A stretch of 64,000 nt of DNA. Source: Cotesia glomerata (lineage: Eukaryota; Arthropoda; Insecta; Hymenoptera; Braconidae). How positions within the stretch are numbered: the first letter of the stretch is position 1; every line of letters starts with the position of its first letter. The position numbers and the translations under genes are program-made. Location: NCBI RefSeq assembly GCF_020080835.1, contig NC_058161.1, positions 4,092,001-4,156,000 of the forward strand, read 5' to 3'. Of the stretch, positions 11,995 to 24,560 are shown in pieces. The notes below the pieces were generated by a model. That model had not been told where the DNA came from and ran no database searches. It was given only the letters and a program-made list of their open reading frames with translations.

Positions 11995-13150
11995 ATTATT
12001 AACAAAAACAAAGAAGAAAACAATCAATATATTTTTAATGCTAAAAGTAATTAATTTTTTTTAAATAAAAAGAAGAAATAAATTATTATATTATAATTGA
12101 ATTTAAAGAAGAAATGAATAAAATTTTTGCTTGCAAAAATTTAAGATGATTTTTTTTTAAGAAGAAATGAATATTTCTTTGTAATATACTAAAGAAATAA
12201 GTAAATGAAGAAATGAATGACAAAATTACTGTGAAGATAATTTTTGGTACAAAAAAATTATTAATAAAAATAAAGAAGAAAACAATCTATATATTTTTGG
12301 TGCAAAAAATTAGTTATTTTTTTTTAAATATAAAGAAGAAATAAATTAATATATTATACTTGGATTTAAAGAAGAAATGAATAATTATTTTGTTGCAATA
12401 AACTGAAAAAATAAAAAAAAAGAAGAAATGGATGACAAAATTACTGCGAAGATAATATTTAATACAAAAAAATTATTAATAAAAACAAAGAAGAAAACAA
12501 TCATTATACTTTTGGTGAAAAAAATTAATTAATTTTTTTAAATGTAAAGAAAAAATAAATTATTGAATTATATTTGAATTTAAAGAAGAAATGACTAAAA
12601 TTTTTCCAAGAAAAGATGATTATTTTAAAGAAAAAATGAATAATTATTTCTTTGCAATCTACTGAAGAAATAAATAAATGAAGAAATTAATGACAAAATT
12701 ACTGCGAAGAGAATTTTTTATATAAAAAAATTATTAATAAAAACAAAGAAGAAAACAATCAAAATATTTTTGGTGGAAAAAATCAATTATTTTTTTTAAA
12801 TATAAAGAAGATATAAATTATATTATACTTGAATTTAAAGAAGAAATGACTAAAATTTTTCCAAGCAAAGATGATTATTTTAAAGAAGAAATGAATAATT
12901 ATTTCTTTGCAATCTACTGAAGAAATAAATAAATGAAGAAATGAATGACAAAATTACTGCGAAGAGAATTTTTTATATAAAAAAATTATTAATAAAAACA
13001 AAGAAGAAAACAATCAAAATATTTCTGGTGTAAAAAATTAATTAATTGTTTTAAACATAAAGAAGAAATAAATTATTAAATTATACTTGAATTTAGAAAA
13101 AAAATGAATAATTATTTATTTGCAATATACTGAAGAAATGAATGGAAGAA
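11995..13150. repeat. Tandem repeat array, about five ~230-bp units
   Basis: Each unit contains ATTATTAATAAAAACAAAGA, then AGAAAACAATC, then TAAAGAAGAAATRA and a GAATGACAAAATTACTGCGA segment. Copies differ by small indels. AAGAAGAAAT recurs many times. No coding potential. Confidence 0.85.
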
Positions 13151-13415
13151 TTCTAATAAAACAAAAAGATAAAAATAACACTTTTAAATATTTTATCTCA
13201 ACACTATCTTACATTTATCACTTAAGTAATTTGTTGATTAACACACTACGCAACGTTATCTATAAAATCAAGCGCGTGCATATAGATATATAATTTGCAT
13301 TAACTCAGAAAAGGTAATAAATTAATGTGCTACATTTAATTAATAACTAGGACTAGTGGAGTGTAATCAATTAGATGAGAAGATGATATTAAAATGAATG
13401 TTTGAATAGTCTTAC

Positions 13416-13553
13416 CATGGCGTCATTATCAGAGACAACAGGTGAAGCTTCTTGTGTCTTAGTGCACAACACAATCACAAGGACCGCTGTGTACAGACAA
13501 CAAGAGATCCAATTGGTGAGCAATTTACCCTCTGTTCTCCAGGTATTCTTCAT
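13416..13553 (-). CDS. First coding exon of an unidentified secreted or membrane protein
   Basis: ATG at 13551-13553 opens 46 codons ending exactly at ATG/GTAAGA, a good donor (phase 0). The peptide starts MKNTWRTEGK, then a hydrophobic core of about 20 residues including LYTAVLVIVLC, then TKTQEASPVVSDNDAM: a classical signal peptide or anchor layout. It is much richer in GC than its surroundings, and an acceptor-like TTAACGTTAG lies about 15 bases upstream. I do not recognise the protein. Later exons must lie left of it, perhaps past the window edge; a weak candidate is at 10915-11034. Too short for length-based ORF calling. Confidence 0.6.
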
Positions 13554-14235
13554 ATTTATATATTCTTCCTAACGTTAACCAACGAAAATAAAGAATAAAA
13601 AAAACACTTGCACTCACGTTTAATTTTTTTTTAAATAGATATTTAAATAAAATATTTTTCCAGGAAAAAGTTCGCGATGTTTACGTACACAAGTCCTCAG
13701 GTCAGGACAACATCGTTGCTACGACACTATCGATTTGAAAATGTACGAGCGCGAATATCGCGAGCAAAGTTTAAACTACTTTCAGTGAAGCTTATTTAAA
13801 CTTACTGGACTGACTTGAGTTGAATTGAGTGAAGTTCAGTACGAGGGCAAGTAATCATTCGAATTAATTTATAATTTACTAATGTGAAGTGGCAAGTAAA
13901 TAACGCGAGAACAGAAAGAAACGGGCTTGCTCCCGATGTGCCCGGAGTCGACCGCCACTCTGATTCACTATCGGTACGCCACCGAGTCTTTTATCGAGCA
14001 CTCCCACCACCACCGAGGTAGCTTAGCTTGTTCACTTGTTCACCAGACAACACACCAGCTCATATCAGCTTCTCGGTGCAGACTAACTGGCTATGAGATT
14101 CTAAGTACGCTTCTTCCCCGGATAGTTTTGCTCTTATCGCTAACATTAGGTTTTAAAATTAGAATATTCTTTATTGTCTCTGCTAAGTTTAGTTGTAAAA
14201 TTATGTGACACATTTATTGTGTACGGAGTTTATGA
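13554..14235 (-). promoter_or_regulatory. Probable promoter/5' leader region of the secreted-protein gene
   Basis: Unique sequence that is clearly GC-richer than either side, ending immediately upstream of the signal-peptide exon. An acceptor-like site at about 13571 suggests a spliced 5' leader. No clean TATA box or initiator could be fixed, so the transcription start is not called. The 93-codon plus-strand frame here (13927-14208) has no recognisable domain and is not annotated as a gene. Confidence 0.4.
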
Positions 14236-14241
14236 TTATTA

Positions 14242-14396
14242 ATTTTTAACTTCCCGCTACGAAAATCGAAGATTTTCAAAAATCGGGAAGTTATTGTTTT
14301 CACCCCGTTTTGCAAAAACCGAGTTTTCATCAGATCTCGACGTTTGAAGGTCACAGGAAGCTTCCCTGACTATCCCCGCGAGGTTGTCACGGCGTC

Positions 14397-14460
<64 letters not shown>

Positions 14461-15150
14461 TATGTGAACCGCTTATAACTTTTGAACGGCTTGACCGATT
14501 TCATCGCGGTTGGTGCCATTCGAAAGGGCTTGACCAAACTTAGATTTTGAAAACTATTTGGACCGATTTAGATCAATAGATTTTGAGAAATCTTCAAAAA
14601 ACTGAAAAAAAAAAATTTTTCAAATGTGGTTTTTTTTGGAATAACTTTTAAACGGCTCAATAGTTCAATTCCAAAAACTAATCAGCTCTTAACCTCAAAA
14701 AATCACGTCGATCGCTACCTATCCGGTCAAAATCGGTTGATTCGTTCGAGAGATATCGTGAACGAAAGAAAACCGAAAAAAGTGTTATTTTGGAATAACT
14801 CAAAAATTCCTAGCGCGATCAATTCAAAATTTGAGATTCTTTGTGAGGCTTGAAAAACTGCGTCAAATGCTGCCAACCGCGTGAAAATCGGTTTACTCAT
14901 TCAAAAGTTATTGCGGTTTAAAAATTCAAAAAATAGTGTCATTAAATCCCTATCAGACTTTTGAGCTCGAAGAGCTCAAAAGCATAGGAAAACAATCTCT
15001 TTGAGCTTGGAGAGCTCAAAATAACCCATAAATTGTATTTTTGAGCTCGAAGAGCTCAAAAACGCCATTGGTGCAATTTTAAGCGCCTAAGTATGGAATT
15101 AGCAGGAAGTTGCAGGGATGGCCTTCAGGGTCAACCGTTTTCCTAATTTT
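14242..15150. mobile_element. Dispersed repeat D, copy 2, with expanded (TG)28
   Basis: Same order and nearly the same sequence as 8201-9070. The microsatellite has grown to an uninterrupted TG array at 14401-14456. It lies just upstream of the probable promoter of the secreted-protein gene. Confidence 0.8.
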
Positions 15151-15289
15151 ATTAGTAGGTAATTATTATAAGTGAGAAGTAATAAGTATTGGAAGAGTGA
15201 AGGTTAATTATTGGAGGTGGGGTTGTAATTAATTAATAGATTTTTTTATGGAATTAGGCTAATTGAGGAAATTTTTATGAAGAGTTTAA

Positions 15290-16730
15290 TGAGAAAAATT
15301 TAATGGAGAGAAAATTTTAATTAATTTTTTTTATGAATTAATTTTTATTAAAAATTGAAATTTTTAATTTAATAAAAATAATACTTTTTATTCATTTTTG
15401 AAAATATAAATTAAATTGAAGAAATTAATTAAAGGATAAAAATTAATAAAATTAATTAAAGAAGAAATGAGAAATTGATTTTTTATTAAAAATAAAAATT
15501 TTTAATTTAATGAAAATAATATTTTTTATTAATTTTTGAAAATTTTAATCAAAATAATTGAAGAAATTAATTAAAAGATAACAACTAATAAAATTAACTA
15601 AAGAAGAAATGAAAAGTGATTTTTATTAAAAATAAAAATTTTTAATTTAATAAAAATAATAACAATACTTAATTGTTATTAATTTTTGAAAATGTGGATT
15701 AAAGTAATTAAAGAAATTAATTGAAGGGAAAAAATTAATAAAATTAACTAAAGGAGAAATACAAAATTGATTGTTATTAAAAATTAAAATTTTTAATTTA
15801 ATAATAATAATATTTTCTAATAGTTTTTGGAAATATAAATTAAATTAATTGAAGGAATTAATTAAAGAATGAAAGTTAATAAAATTGATTAAAGAAGAAA
15901 TGAAAAATTGATTTTTTTTTTAATTAAAATTTTTAATTTGATAAAAATAATAATACTTGTTATTAATTTTTGAAAATGTGGATCAAAGTAATTAAAGAAA
16001 TTAATTGAAGGAAAAAAATTAACTAGAGAAGAAATGAAAATTGATTTTTATTAAAAATCAAAATTTTTAATTTAATAAAAATAATAATAATATTTTCTCA
16101 TAATTTTTAAAAATATGATTCAAAATAAGAGAAGAAATTAATTAAAGTATAAAAATTAATAAAATTAATTAAAGAAGAAATAAAAAATTGATTTTTATTG
16201 AAAATTCAAATTTTTAATTTAATAATAATAATAATTTCTATTAATTTTTTAAAATATGAATTAAATTAATTGAAGAAATTAATTAAAGGATAAAAATTAA
16301 TAAAATTAATTAAAGAAGAAATAAAAAATAGATTTTTATTAAAAATTAAAATTTTTAATTTGATAAAAATAATAATAATTTCTATTAATTTTTGAAAATT
16401 AAAATCAAAATAATTGAAAAAAATAATCAAATGATAAAAATTAATAAAATAAAAATAAAAATTTTTAATTTAATAAAAAAAATAATGATAATACTTTCTA
16501 TTAATTTTTGAAAATATGAATGAAAGTAATTAAAGGATAAAAATTAATTAAAGAAGAAATAAAAAATTGATTTTTATTAAAAATTAAAATTTTTAATTTG
16601 ATAAAAATAATAATAATATTTTCTATTAATTTTTGAAAATATTGATCAAAGTAATTGAAGAAATTAATGAAAGGAAAACAATTAATAAAATTAATTAAGG
16701 AAGAAATGAAAAAAGTAATAGAAAAATGAA
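15290..16730. repeat. Tandem repeat array, about ten ~140-bp units
   Basis: Units share TTAATTAAAGAAGAAAT, TTGATTTTTATTAAAAAT, AAAATTTTTAATTTAATAAA and ATTAATTTTTGAAAATATG. Units vary in the length of an ATA-type microsatellite. No gene. Confidence 0.85.
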
Positions 16731-17727
16731 TTAATAGATTAAGTAATAAAACTTAAATAAATCACTGAAGTGATAAACATGATATGAATAATAAACAAAA
16801 AAAAAAAGTGAAAAAAAATAAATAGATAATTTTCAAGGTTGAAAAAAATAATAGAAGCAAATAAGAAGCAAAAAAAAATTGTTGAATAAATAATAGATAA
16901 AAATATTAAAAAATTAATGGATTAAAAGCAAGAATTGATGAATAATAATTAAACGAACGGAAAAAACCTATAAATAGCGAAATACTTACTTCTTTTGAAT
17001 TTAGCATAAAATTTAGCAGAGAAGAATCACTGGGACATTTCCGTAAAATAAAATTTTAATTTGTAATATCGCGTGATTTGACAATCAATGCGTGATTGTG
17101 ATTGGTCATAATGCATGAGGAGATAAATCTCGGCATTGTTATCTCAGTATCCCGTCATTAACTTTGCCATTGTCATTATCATTATTGTATTTTTTGTAAG
17201 CGGCCTTGATAGCGACGAATAATTTTCACATAGGAGTATCACTTGGAAATTTTAAGCAGACCCTTTTGGAGGCATTGTACCCATTTTCGGGTTGTCAATC
17301 ATGTATCATCTTCATGCGTTATATTGTATTACTTATGTTAGCATATTAAATTATGAATTATTATTATAGTTATGAGATTACAATCCTAACTACGTTGAAT
17401 TGAATTGAAGTTCATAGCCGTCCTGCTGGGTTTGCCTTTCATTTTCTATCATCCTTATCTCTTCTCGGGGATTCATAATATAACTAAGCGTACAATGACT
17501 TACATTAGGTCACTATCACTGATCCTCACCATCTTATTTTTGGGTGGTCTTATACTCATTCCTTTCTTTAAATCAATTTTATCTTGTAATAAATATAATT
17601 AAAAATAATAATAATAATTCATTTTAAATTAAAATTATCAATTATAAAAAAGCTAAATTTTGTAAGTAAAAATTATTTTTACAAAAATTTTCGCATAAGA
17701 ATATATAATTAAAATTTATTAATATAA
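16731..17727. other. Unique spacer with a GC-richer patch
   Basis: About 17,080-17,580 is less AT-rich than its flanks. A 65-codon plus-strand frame at 17405 lacks an ATG start and a recognisable domain. I see nothing I can name. Confidence 0.25.
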
Positions 17728-19019
17728 TTTATATTATTAAGAGAATAAGCAACATTTTGTGACCAGTGTATTTATATTATAAAATGGGTTTTTATGGTTA
17801 AATTTGGTATCGTTGGAAAAGTCTTGACCTGGAGTTGTGTTTTTTCAAAATTTCATATCATTTTCACCAATAGTCAATTTATGATGATAAGTATTTTGAC
17901 TGTATTCGAAAATGTTCTATCTTTAGATACATAATTAAGAAATGACCTTGTATCTCGTAAATTATTGACATTTTTAGAGATATAAGCTCACCCTGACACT
18001 ACACTCGTCGAGACCTTTCATTTGAGTACCCACATCATTTTTTCATATATTTATTTATATATATATGTATATATGAAAAATATATCAAAATGCATGTGGG
18101 TACTCAAATGAAAGCTCTTGATGAGTGTAACATCAAGATAAGCTTATATCTTTAAAAATGTCAATAGTTTAGAAATTAAAGTGCAATTTAACAAATATCT
18201 TGTGAACTATTGACATTTTTAAAGATATAAGCTCACCCCGACATTACACTCATCAAGACCTTTCATTTGAGTACCCACATCAATTTTTCATATATTTATA
18301 TATAGTATATATATGAATATATGAAAAATATATTAAAAATTCATGTGGGTACTTAAATGAAAGGTATTGATGAGTGTAACATCGAGATGAGCTTATATCT
18401 TTAAAAATGTCCATAGTTAGGAAAGTACAGAGCAATTTAGCAAATATCTTGTGAACTATTGACATTTTTAATGATATAAGGTAATTCCGATGTTACACTT
18501 ATCAAAACCTTTCATTTAAGTACCCACATCAATTTTTCATATATTTTATATATTCATATATTTCACAAATACCATATATGTAAAATATATAAAAATTGCC
18601 ATCTGGGTACTTAAATGAAAGGTCTCGATGAGTGTAACATCGGGATGAACTTATATCTTTAAAAATGTCAATAATTAAGAAATTACCTTGTATCTTGTGA
18701 ACTATTGACATTTTTAAAGATATAAGCTCACCCCGATGTTACACTCATCGAGACCTTTCATTTGAGTACCCACATCAATTTTTCATATATTTATTTATAT
18801 TATATATATGTATATATGAAAAATATATCAAAATGCATGCGGGTACTCAAATGAAAGCTCTTGATGAGTGCAACATCAAAATAATCTTATGTCTTTAAAA
18901 ATGTCAATAGTTAAAAAAGTACAGTGCAATTTAACAAAAGTCATTATTTACTAAAACAAAATTTTATTTATTTATAGTTCACAAGTTACGGCAGTCACAT
19001 AGTGACTGCAAGGTTACCA
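17728..19019 (+). mobile_element. Helitron copy 1, non-autonomous, four palindromic modules
   Basis: 5' end TTTATATTATTAAGAG (consensus TCTATATTATTAAGAG), 3' end hairpin GCAGTCACATAGTGACTGC followed by AAGGTT. Four ~240-bp modules lie between, each an inverted repeat whose arms include GTACTCAAATGAAAG, GATGAGTGTAACAT and GAGCTTATATCTTTAAAAAT around an AT core. Short frames across the modules read the same arm repeatedly and are not genes. Confidence 0.8.
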
Positions 19020-19747
19020 TCATAAAAAATACATGATACTGAAATTAGCAAACACTTTACAATTTTTTGATTTTTCTTTAAAAATAAACTAGGTCTAGAA
19101 AATTATTTTCAAAAAATTTCATTTCAAATTTTTAAAAGCCTTTAATTATGGAAAATTTTAAATAAACTTTTCCTGCTATAATTTATTTGTTAAAAAATTT
19201 CTAACATTTATTGATGCTTCTCAATTTAAAAATACTTGATGTAAACACACTTAGAAGAAAAATTAAGCTAAAAAATTATCAATTAGTAATTTATATAAAT
19301 TTATGCATGAAAAAAAAATTTTAATTACTTTTATTACTTGAATAGTTAACTAAACTAAATTTAGATTAATCTAAAAAGTATGATTAATACCAAAGTAAAA
19401 AGTAATCTACAAACTTATTGTTAGTTTATGTCTCACACCTCCAAGAATTCCTTCTTTTCGTACAAAACTCATATCAATAAAAAGAAGAAATAAAATATTA
19501 AAAAAAAAAAAAAGAAGAAGCTAATTGAATTTACATTGTAGGATTAATTACTGGTCTTTGTTCTAATGTGTCCTTTGTATTTATGAGTCACCTCGCGACT
19601 TGAATGTCACAATTTTATGATAATCTGTGCACCTTGTCTTCTCGGAAGATCTGGTGAGTATAAACTACAAAGTTGGTTAAAAAATTCAAGTTTTAACTTT
19701 TGATGATTTATATCGACCCTTACTATTTTTTTAATTTTCTTCTTTTA

Positions 19748-20297
<550 letters not shown>

Positions 20298-20324
20298 TCT
20301 GTGTTTAAATATATTTAAGTGTAT

Positions 20325-20665
20325 TTATTATTCCAGGGGCGAGTGGAGAGAAAAGGAAAAAAGCAGTCGCCACGCGGGCTCGTGTTTAACAGTGGTTTCC
20401 TGCCGTTAAGGAAGATCAAGGAAGATCCGCAGTTTTGGTTTTAGTTAGTAATCGTAAATTTACTGTGAATCACTGCTGATGATATGGATTTTTTATTTTA
20501 TTTTATTTTTTTTTTATTTTTTAAACAGCATCAAGTGCCGACACTTATCTAAGTGTATTATAAATAAGAAGACAACAAGTCTTTACATCAGAGATAGAGA
20601 GAAGAGTGATGAATACGAGAGAATGACTTTGATCGGAACATCAATCGCCACACCTAGAAATTGAA
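20325..20665 (+). other. GC-richer patch with exon-like features
   Basis: TTATTCCAG precedes a GC-richer stretch from 20338. A second acceptor-like T-tract ends AACAG at about 20528, followed by an open frame ending at 20664 that includes RDREKSDEYERMTLIGTSIA. No homology is recognised; it could be an untranslated or terminal exon, or chance. Confidence 0.2.
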
Positions 20666-20879
20666 AGCATTCAAGACCGAAATTATCGCACACTAGATCT
20701 TTTTTTTTTATTGATAAATCACTTTTTTTTGTTTAAGTTTCTTCAACTCTTATTAATTACGTTTTCAAGTGTTTTTATAAAACAATTATCAGTTGAAAAC
20801 AATTTTATTGCTTTGATAAAATTTATTTTTTTATAATTAAGTGTAATTACAATTATTTTGTCATAAAAATTATTTTTAA

Positions 20880-21700
20880 AAATCACTTGATTTTTTTTAT
20901 CAAAATTTTTCTTCTTTAAAAAAAATTATAAAAATTTTCAATAAAGTATGTCATTATGATTATTTTAATTTTTTTGTTGTAAAAATTACTTTTAAAAATT
21001 TTTTCTGACTATTTTTAATAAAAATGTTAAATGTTTCCTTCTTTTGAAAAAAATTAAAACAATTTTTATAAAAATTTTTAGTAAAAAAAGTCATTATGAT
21101 TATTTTTAAAAAAACACTTTATTTTTTTATAAAAATTTTTCTTCTGACTATTAGATAAAAATGTTAAATGTTTTCTTCTTTAAAATAATTATAACAATCA
21201 TTACTTTATAAAAAAATTTAATAAAAAATGGCTTTATGATTATTATAATTTAAACTTTTAATATTTTTGTTGTAAAAATTACTTTTAAAAATTTTTTCTG
21301 ACTATTTTTAATAAAAATGTTAAATGTTTTCTTCTTTTGAAAAAAATTAAAACAATTTTTATAAAAATTTTTAGTAAAAAAAGTCATTATGATTATTTTT
21401 AAAAAAACCTTTTTTATTTTTAAAAAAATTTTTCTTCTGACAAAATATTAAATAAAAATTTTAAATGTTTTCTTCTTTAAAAAAAATTATAACAATCATT
21501 GCTTTATAAGAAATTTTAATATAAAATGTCATTATGATTATTATAATTTAAACTTTTAATTTTTTTGTTGTAAAAATTACTTTTAAAAATTTTTTCTGAT
21601 TATTTTTACTAAAAATGTTAAATGTTTACTTCTTTTAAAAAAAATTATTACTCGATAAAAAATTTAAGTAAAAAATGTCATTTATTATAATTATTATTAT
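20880..21700. repeat. Tandem repeat array, about six ~130-150-bp units
   Basis: Units share TTAAATGTTTTCTTCTT, AAAATTACTTTTAAAAATTT and GTCATTATGATTAT. AT-rich, diverged, non-coding. Confidence 0.8.
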
Positions 21701-21720
21701 TTAATAATAATTTAAAATAT

Positions 21721-23319
21721 TAAAAATAATTTTTTTGGCACAAATTTGGACTTGAAATATTAAATAACTTTTTCGTAGAATAATTTAAATAATATTTCTC
21801 AAAAAAAAATTTCTACTCTAATTTTTTTTCCGGTAAAAAATATTAAAAAATTCACTCAACTTTTTGTCTACAAAAAAAAATTGTAAACAATTTTTTTCCT
21901 GGGAAAAAAAAATAATCTTAACACTCAACAATAAAAAGTGACAAAACAATTAAATAAATTGATCATAACTTGTAAGAAAAAGAAGAAAACTTTAAATCAC
22001 GATCAATAAAAAAATAAACAGCGAGTTCATAGCCCTTTAAGAAGAAAACGATAAAAAAATATCTTTTGACTTAGCAATACCAATAGATAAAAATTTAAAA
22101 TGTAAAACAGCTGTTTAAAATACGGTTCTTTCTTTTTCATTTCTTCTCTTACACTCTAAGCGTGATTCATAATTCTATCACATGTGTGCATATAAAATAA
22201 CACACACACAAGCAAGTGCGCATATAATGCAGGCGCCTCGACTCTTACACCGTCTACTGACTCCAAATTCCTACCGCGATTTATAAAAACATTTATAAAT
22301 TACAGATTATAATTCCGCGAATGTCATTCAGACTTTCCATCTTATTCTCTGTAATAAATTGCACATTAACATTGCCAATTAAATTTTTTCCGCAATCTGT
22401 GATCCACAATACGGTGACTGACTAATCCCAATAATTATCTGCATTACTTCATTATTTTTTATGTAATTATTTGTAAAAATAAATTAACGCTTCCGATTGT
22501 AAGATTAAAAATTAATCCAACAAAAAGTCAATACATTACGTTTTAATACATAAAACATATAATATAAATATATAAAGTAGGAAACAACTCATCAGTCTCT
22601 AACTCAAGTGAGTCATACATACATTCTCGTATAATTTCAATTCAAATATTTTTTTTTTAATGCTGTAGCTATGATAAACAGACATTGTTAATACATTTAT
22701 TTTTATCGATACTAAAAATCTAGCAAACTTTAAATCTCCAGTGTAAATTCTTTGATAGCTGCTAACTAGATTTATATAAGAATTTCTACGAAATTAATTT
22801 GATACTTTGTTAAATTTATATGAATCAACTTATGAATCAATTGTTGACTAGTTTTCAATTTTCACCATTTTTTTTATCAGTTTGTTTTAAGATTAATGGA
22901 TATATCTTCAAGCTTACTTTTTGTATTGTGTCAAGTATTTTTATTAATAAGTTTAAATAATTCGTTTAAAAAATTTTATCTATAAAGGCCAGTTTTTCAA
23001 TTGATAATTAAAATTAAATTATCATTATTAATATATTTCTATGAATAAAAAATATAGATATATTTATAATGATAATTTAAATTATACTGAAATTAATAGA
23101 CAATTGACAATTCTTAAAATTTTTATAACAAATCTATTGTTATAAAAAAAATTTTTTTTTAAATTCACACAATTTTTTTTTTATTTCTATGCCTGTTAAA
23201 TTCAATATCATTAATTTAATTTTAATCATTATTATAAAAATTTTTAAATTATAAATTTTAATCTAGCAATTTTTAGTATTTTTGTTTAGTAATTATTTGC
23301 TAAATCAAGAGTAACAATA
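21721..23319. other. AT-rich spacer; no gene seen
   Basis: Mostly A/T runs, with a less AT-rich patch at about 22,130-22,450 that contains a short CA repeat near 22,200. No frame, RNA or element could be supported. Confidence 0.4.
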
Positions 23320-24560
23320 ATTATACTAGCAATGTATCTGATTAAAACATTTCTTCTTTAAAAATTTCTGCCAAAAATTATACTTCAATATAATTGTATA
23401 CTGCTCATAAGAAGAAATAATTAAAGTAAAATTTTTTGAAACCAAAAGAATAATGAAACGGATTAAAATATTTCTTCTTTACAAATTTCTACCCAAAATT
23501 ATACTTCAATATAATTTTATACTGCGCGTAAGAAAAAATGATTAAAATGAAATTTGTTGAAACCAAAGGAACAATATAATTAATTTAAATATTTCTTCCT
23601 TACAATTTTCTACCAAAAATTATACTTATAAACAATCCTATGCCACTGATAAAATAAATTATTAAAATGAAGTTTGTTGAAACCAAATAAACAATGTAAC
23701 TGATTAAAATGTTTCTTCTTTACAAATTTCTGTCCGAAATTATTCTTCAGTATAATTGTATCCTGCTAGTAAGAAGAAATTATTTAATTGAAGTTTGTTG
23801 AAACTAAAGAAACAATGTAACTGATTAAAACATTTCTTCTTTACGGATTTTTGCCAAAAATTATACTTCAATATAATTGTATACAGCTCGTAAGAAGAAA
23901 TGATTAAAGTGACATTTGTTGGAATCAAAGAAACAATATAACTGATTAAAATGTTTCTTCTTTACAAATTTTTGCCCAAAATTATTATACTTCAATATAA
24001 TTGTATTCTGCTCATAAGAAAAAGTGATTAAAATGAAGTTTGTTGTAACCAAAAGGAACAATGTAACTAATTAATATATTTCTTCTTTACAAATTTCTGT
24101 CTGAAATTATTCTTCAGTATTATTTTATCCTGCTAGTAAGAAGAAATGATTAAAATGAAATTTGTTGAAACCAAAGGAACAATATAATTAATTTAAATAT
24201 TTCTTCTTTACAATTTTCTACCAAAAATTATACTTATAAACAATCCTATGCCGCTGATAAAATAAATTATTAAAATGAAGTTTGTTGAAACCAAATAAAC
24301 AATGTAACTGATTAAAATGTTTCTTCTTTACAAATTTCTGTCTGAAATTATTCTTCAGTATAATTGTATCCTGCTAGTAAGAAAAAATTATTTAATTAAA
24401 GTTTGTTGAAACTAAAGAAACAATGTAACTGATTAAAACATTTCTTCTTTACAGATTTTTGCCAAAAATTATACTTCAAAACAATTTGATGCCGCTTATA
24501 AGAAGAAATGATTATAATGAAGTTTGTTGAAACCAAAGGAACAATATTTTTCATTTCTTT
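23320..24560. repeat. Tandem array of ~120-bp units with higher-order structure
   Basis: About ten units sharing TTTCTTCTTTACAAATTTCT, CTTCAATATAATTGTATACTG-like and GTTTGTTGAAACCAAA blocks. Distinct unit variants recur with a spacing of 608 bp (e.g. CAGTATAATTGTATCCTGC at 23,748 and 24,356), i.e. five units copied as a block. Short minus-strand frames here are repeat artefacts. Confidence 0.88.

Noticed and set aside
23320..24560. CRISPR-like regular repetition
   Set aside because: The whole ~120-bp unit is repeated with no unique spacers, in a eukaryotic genome.
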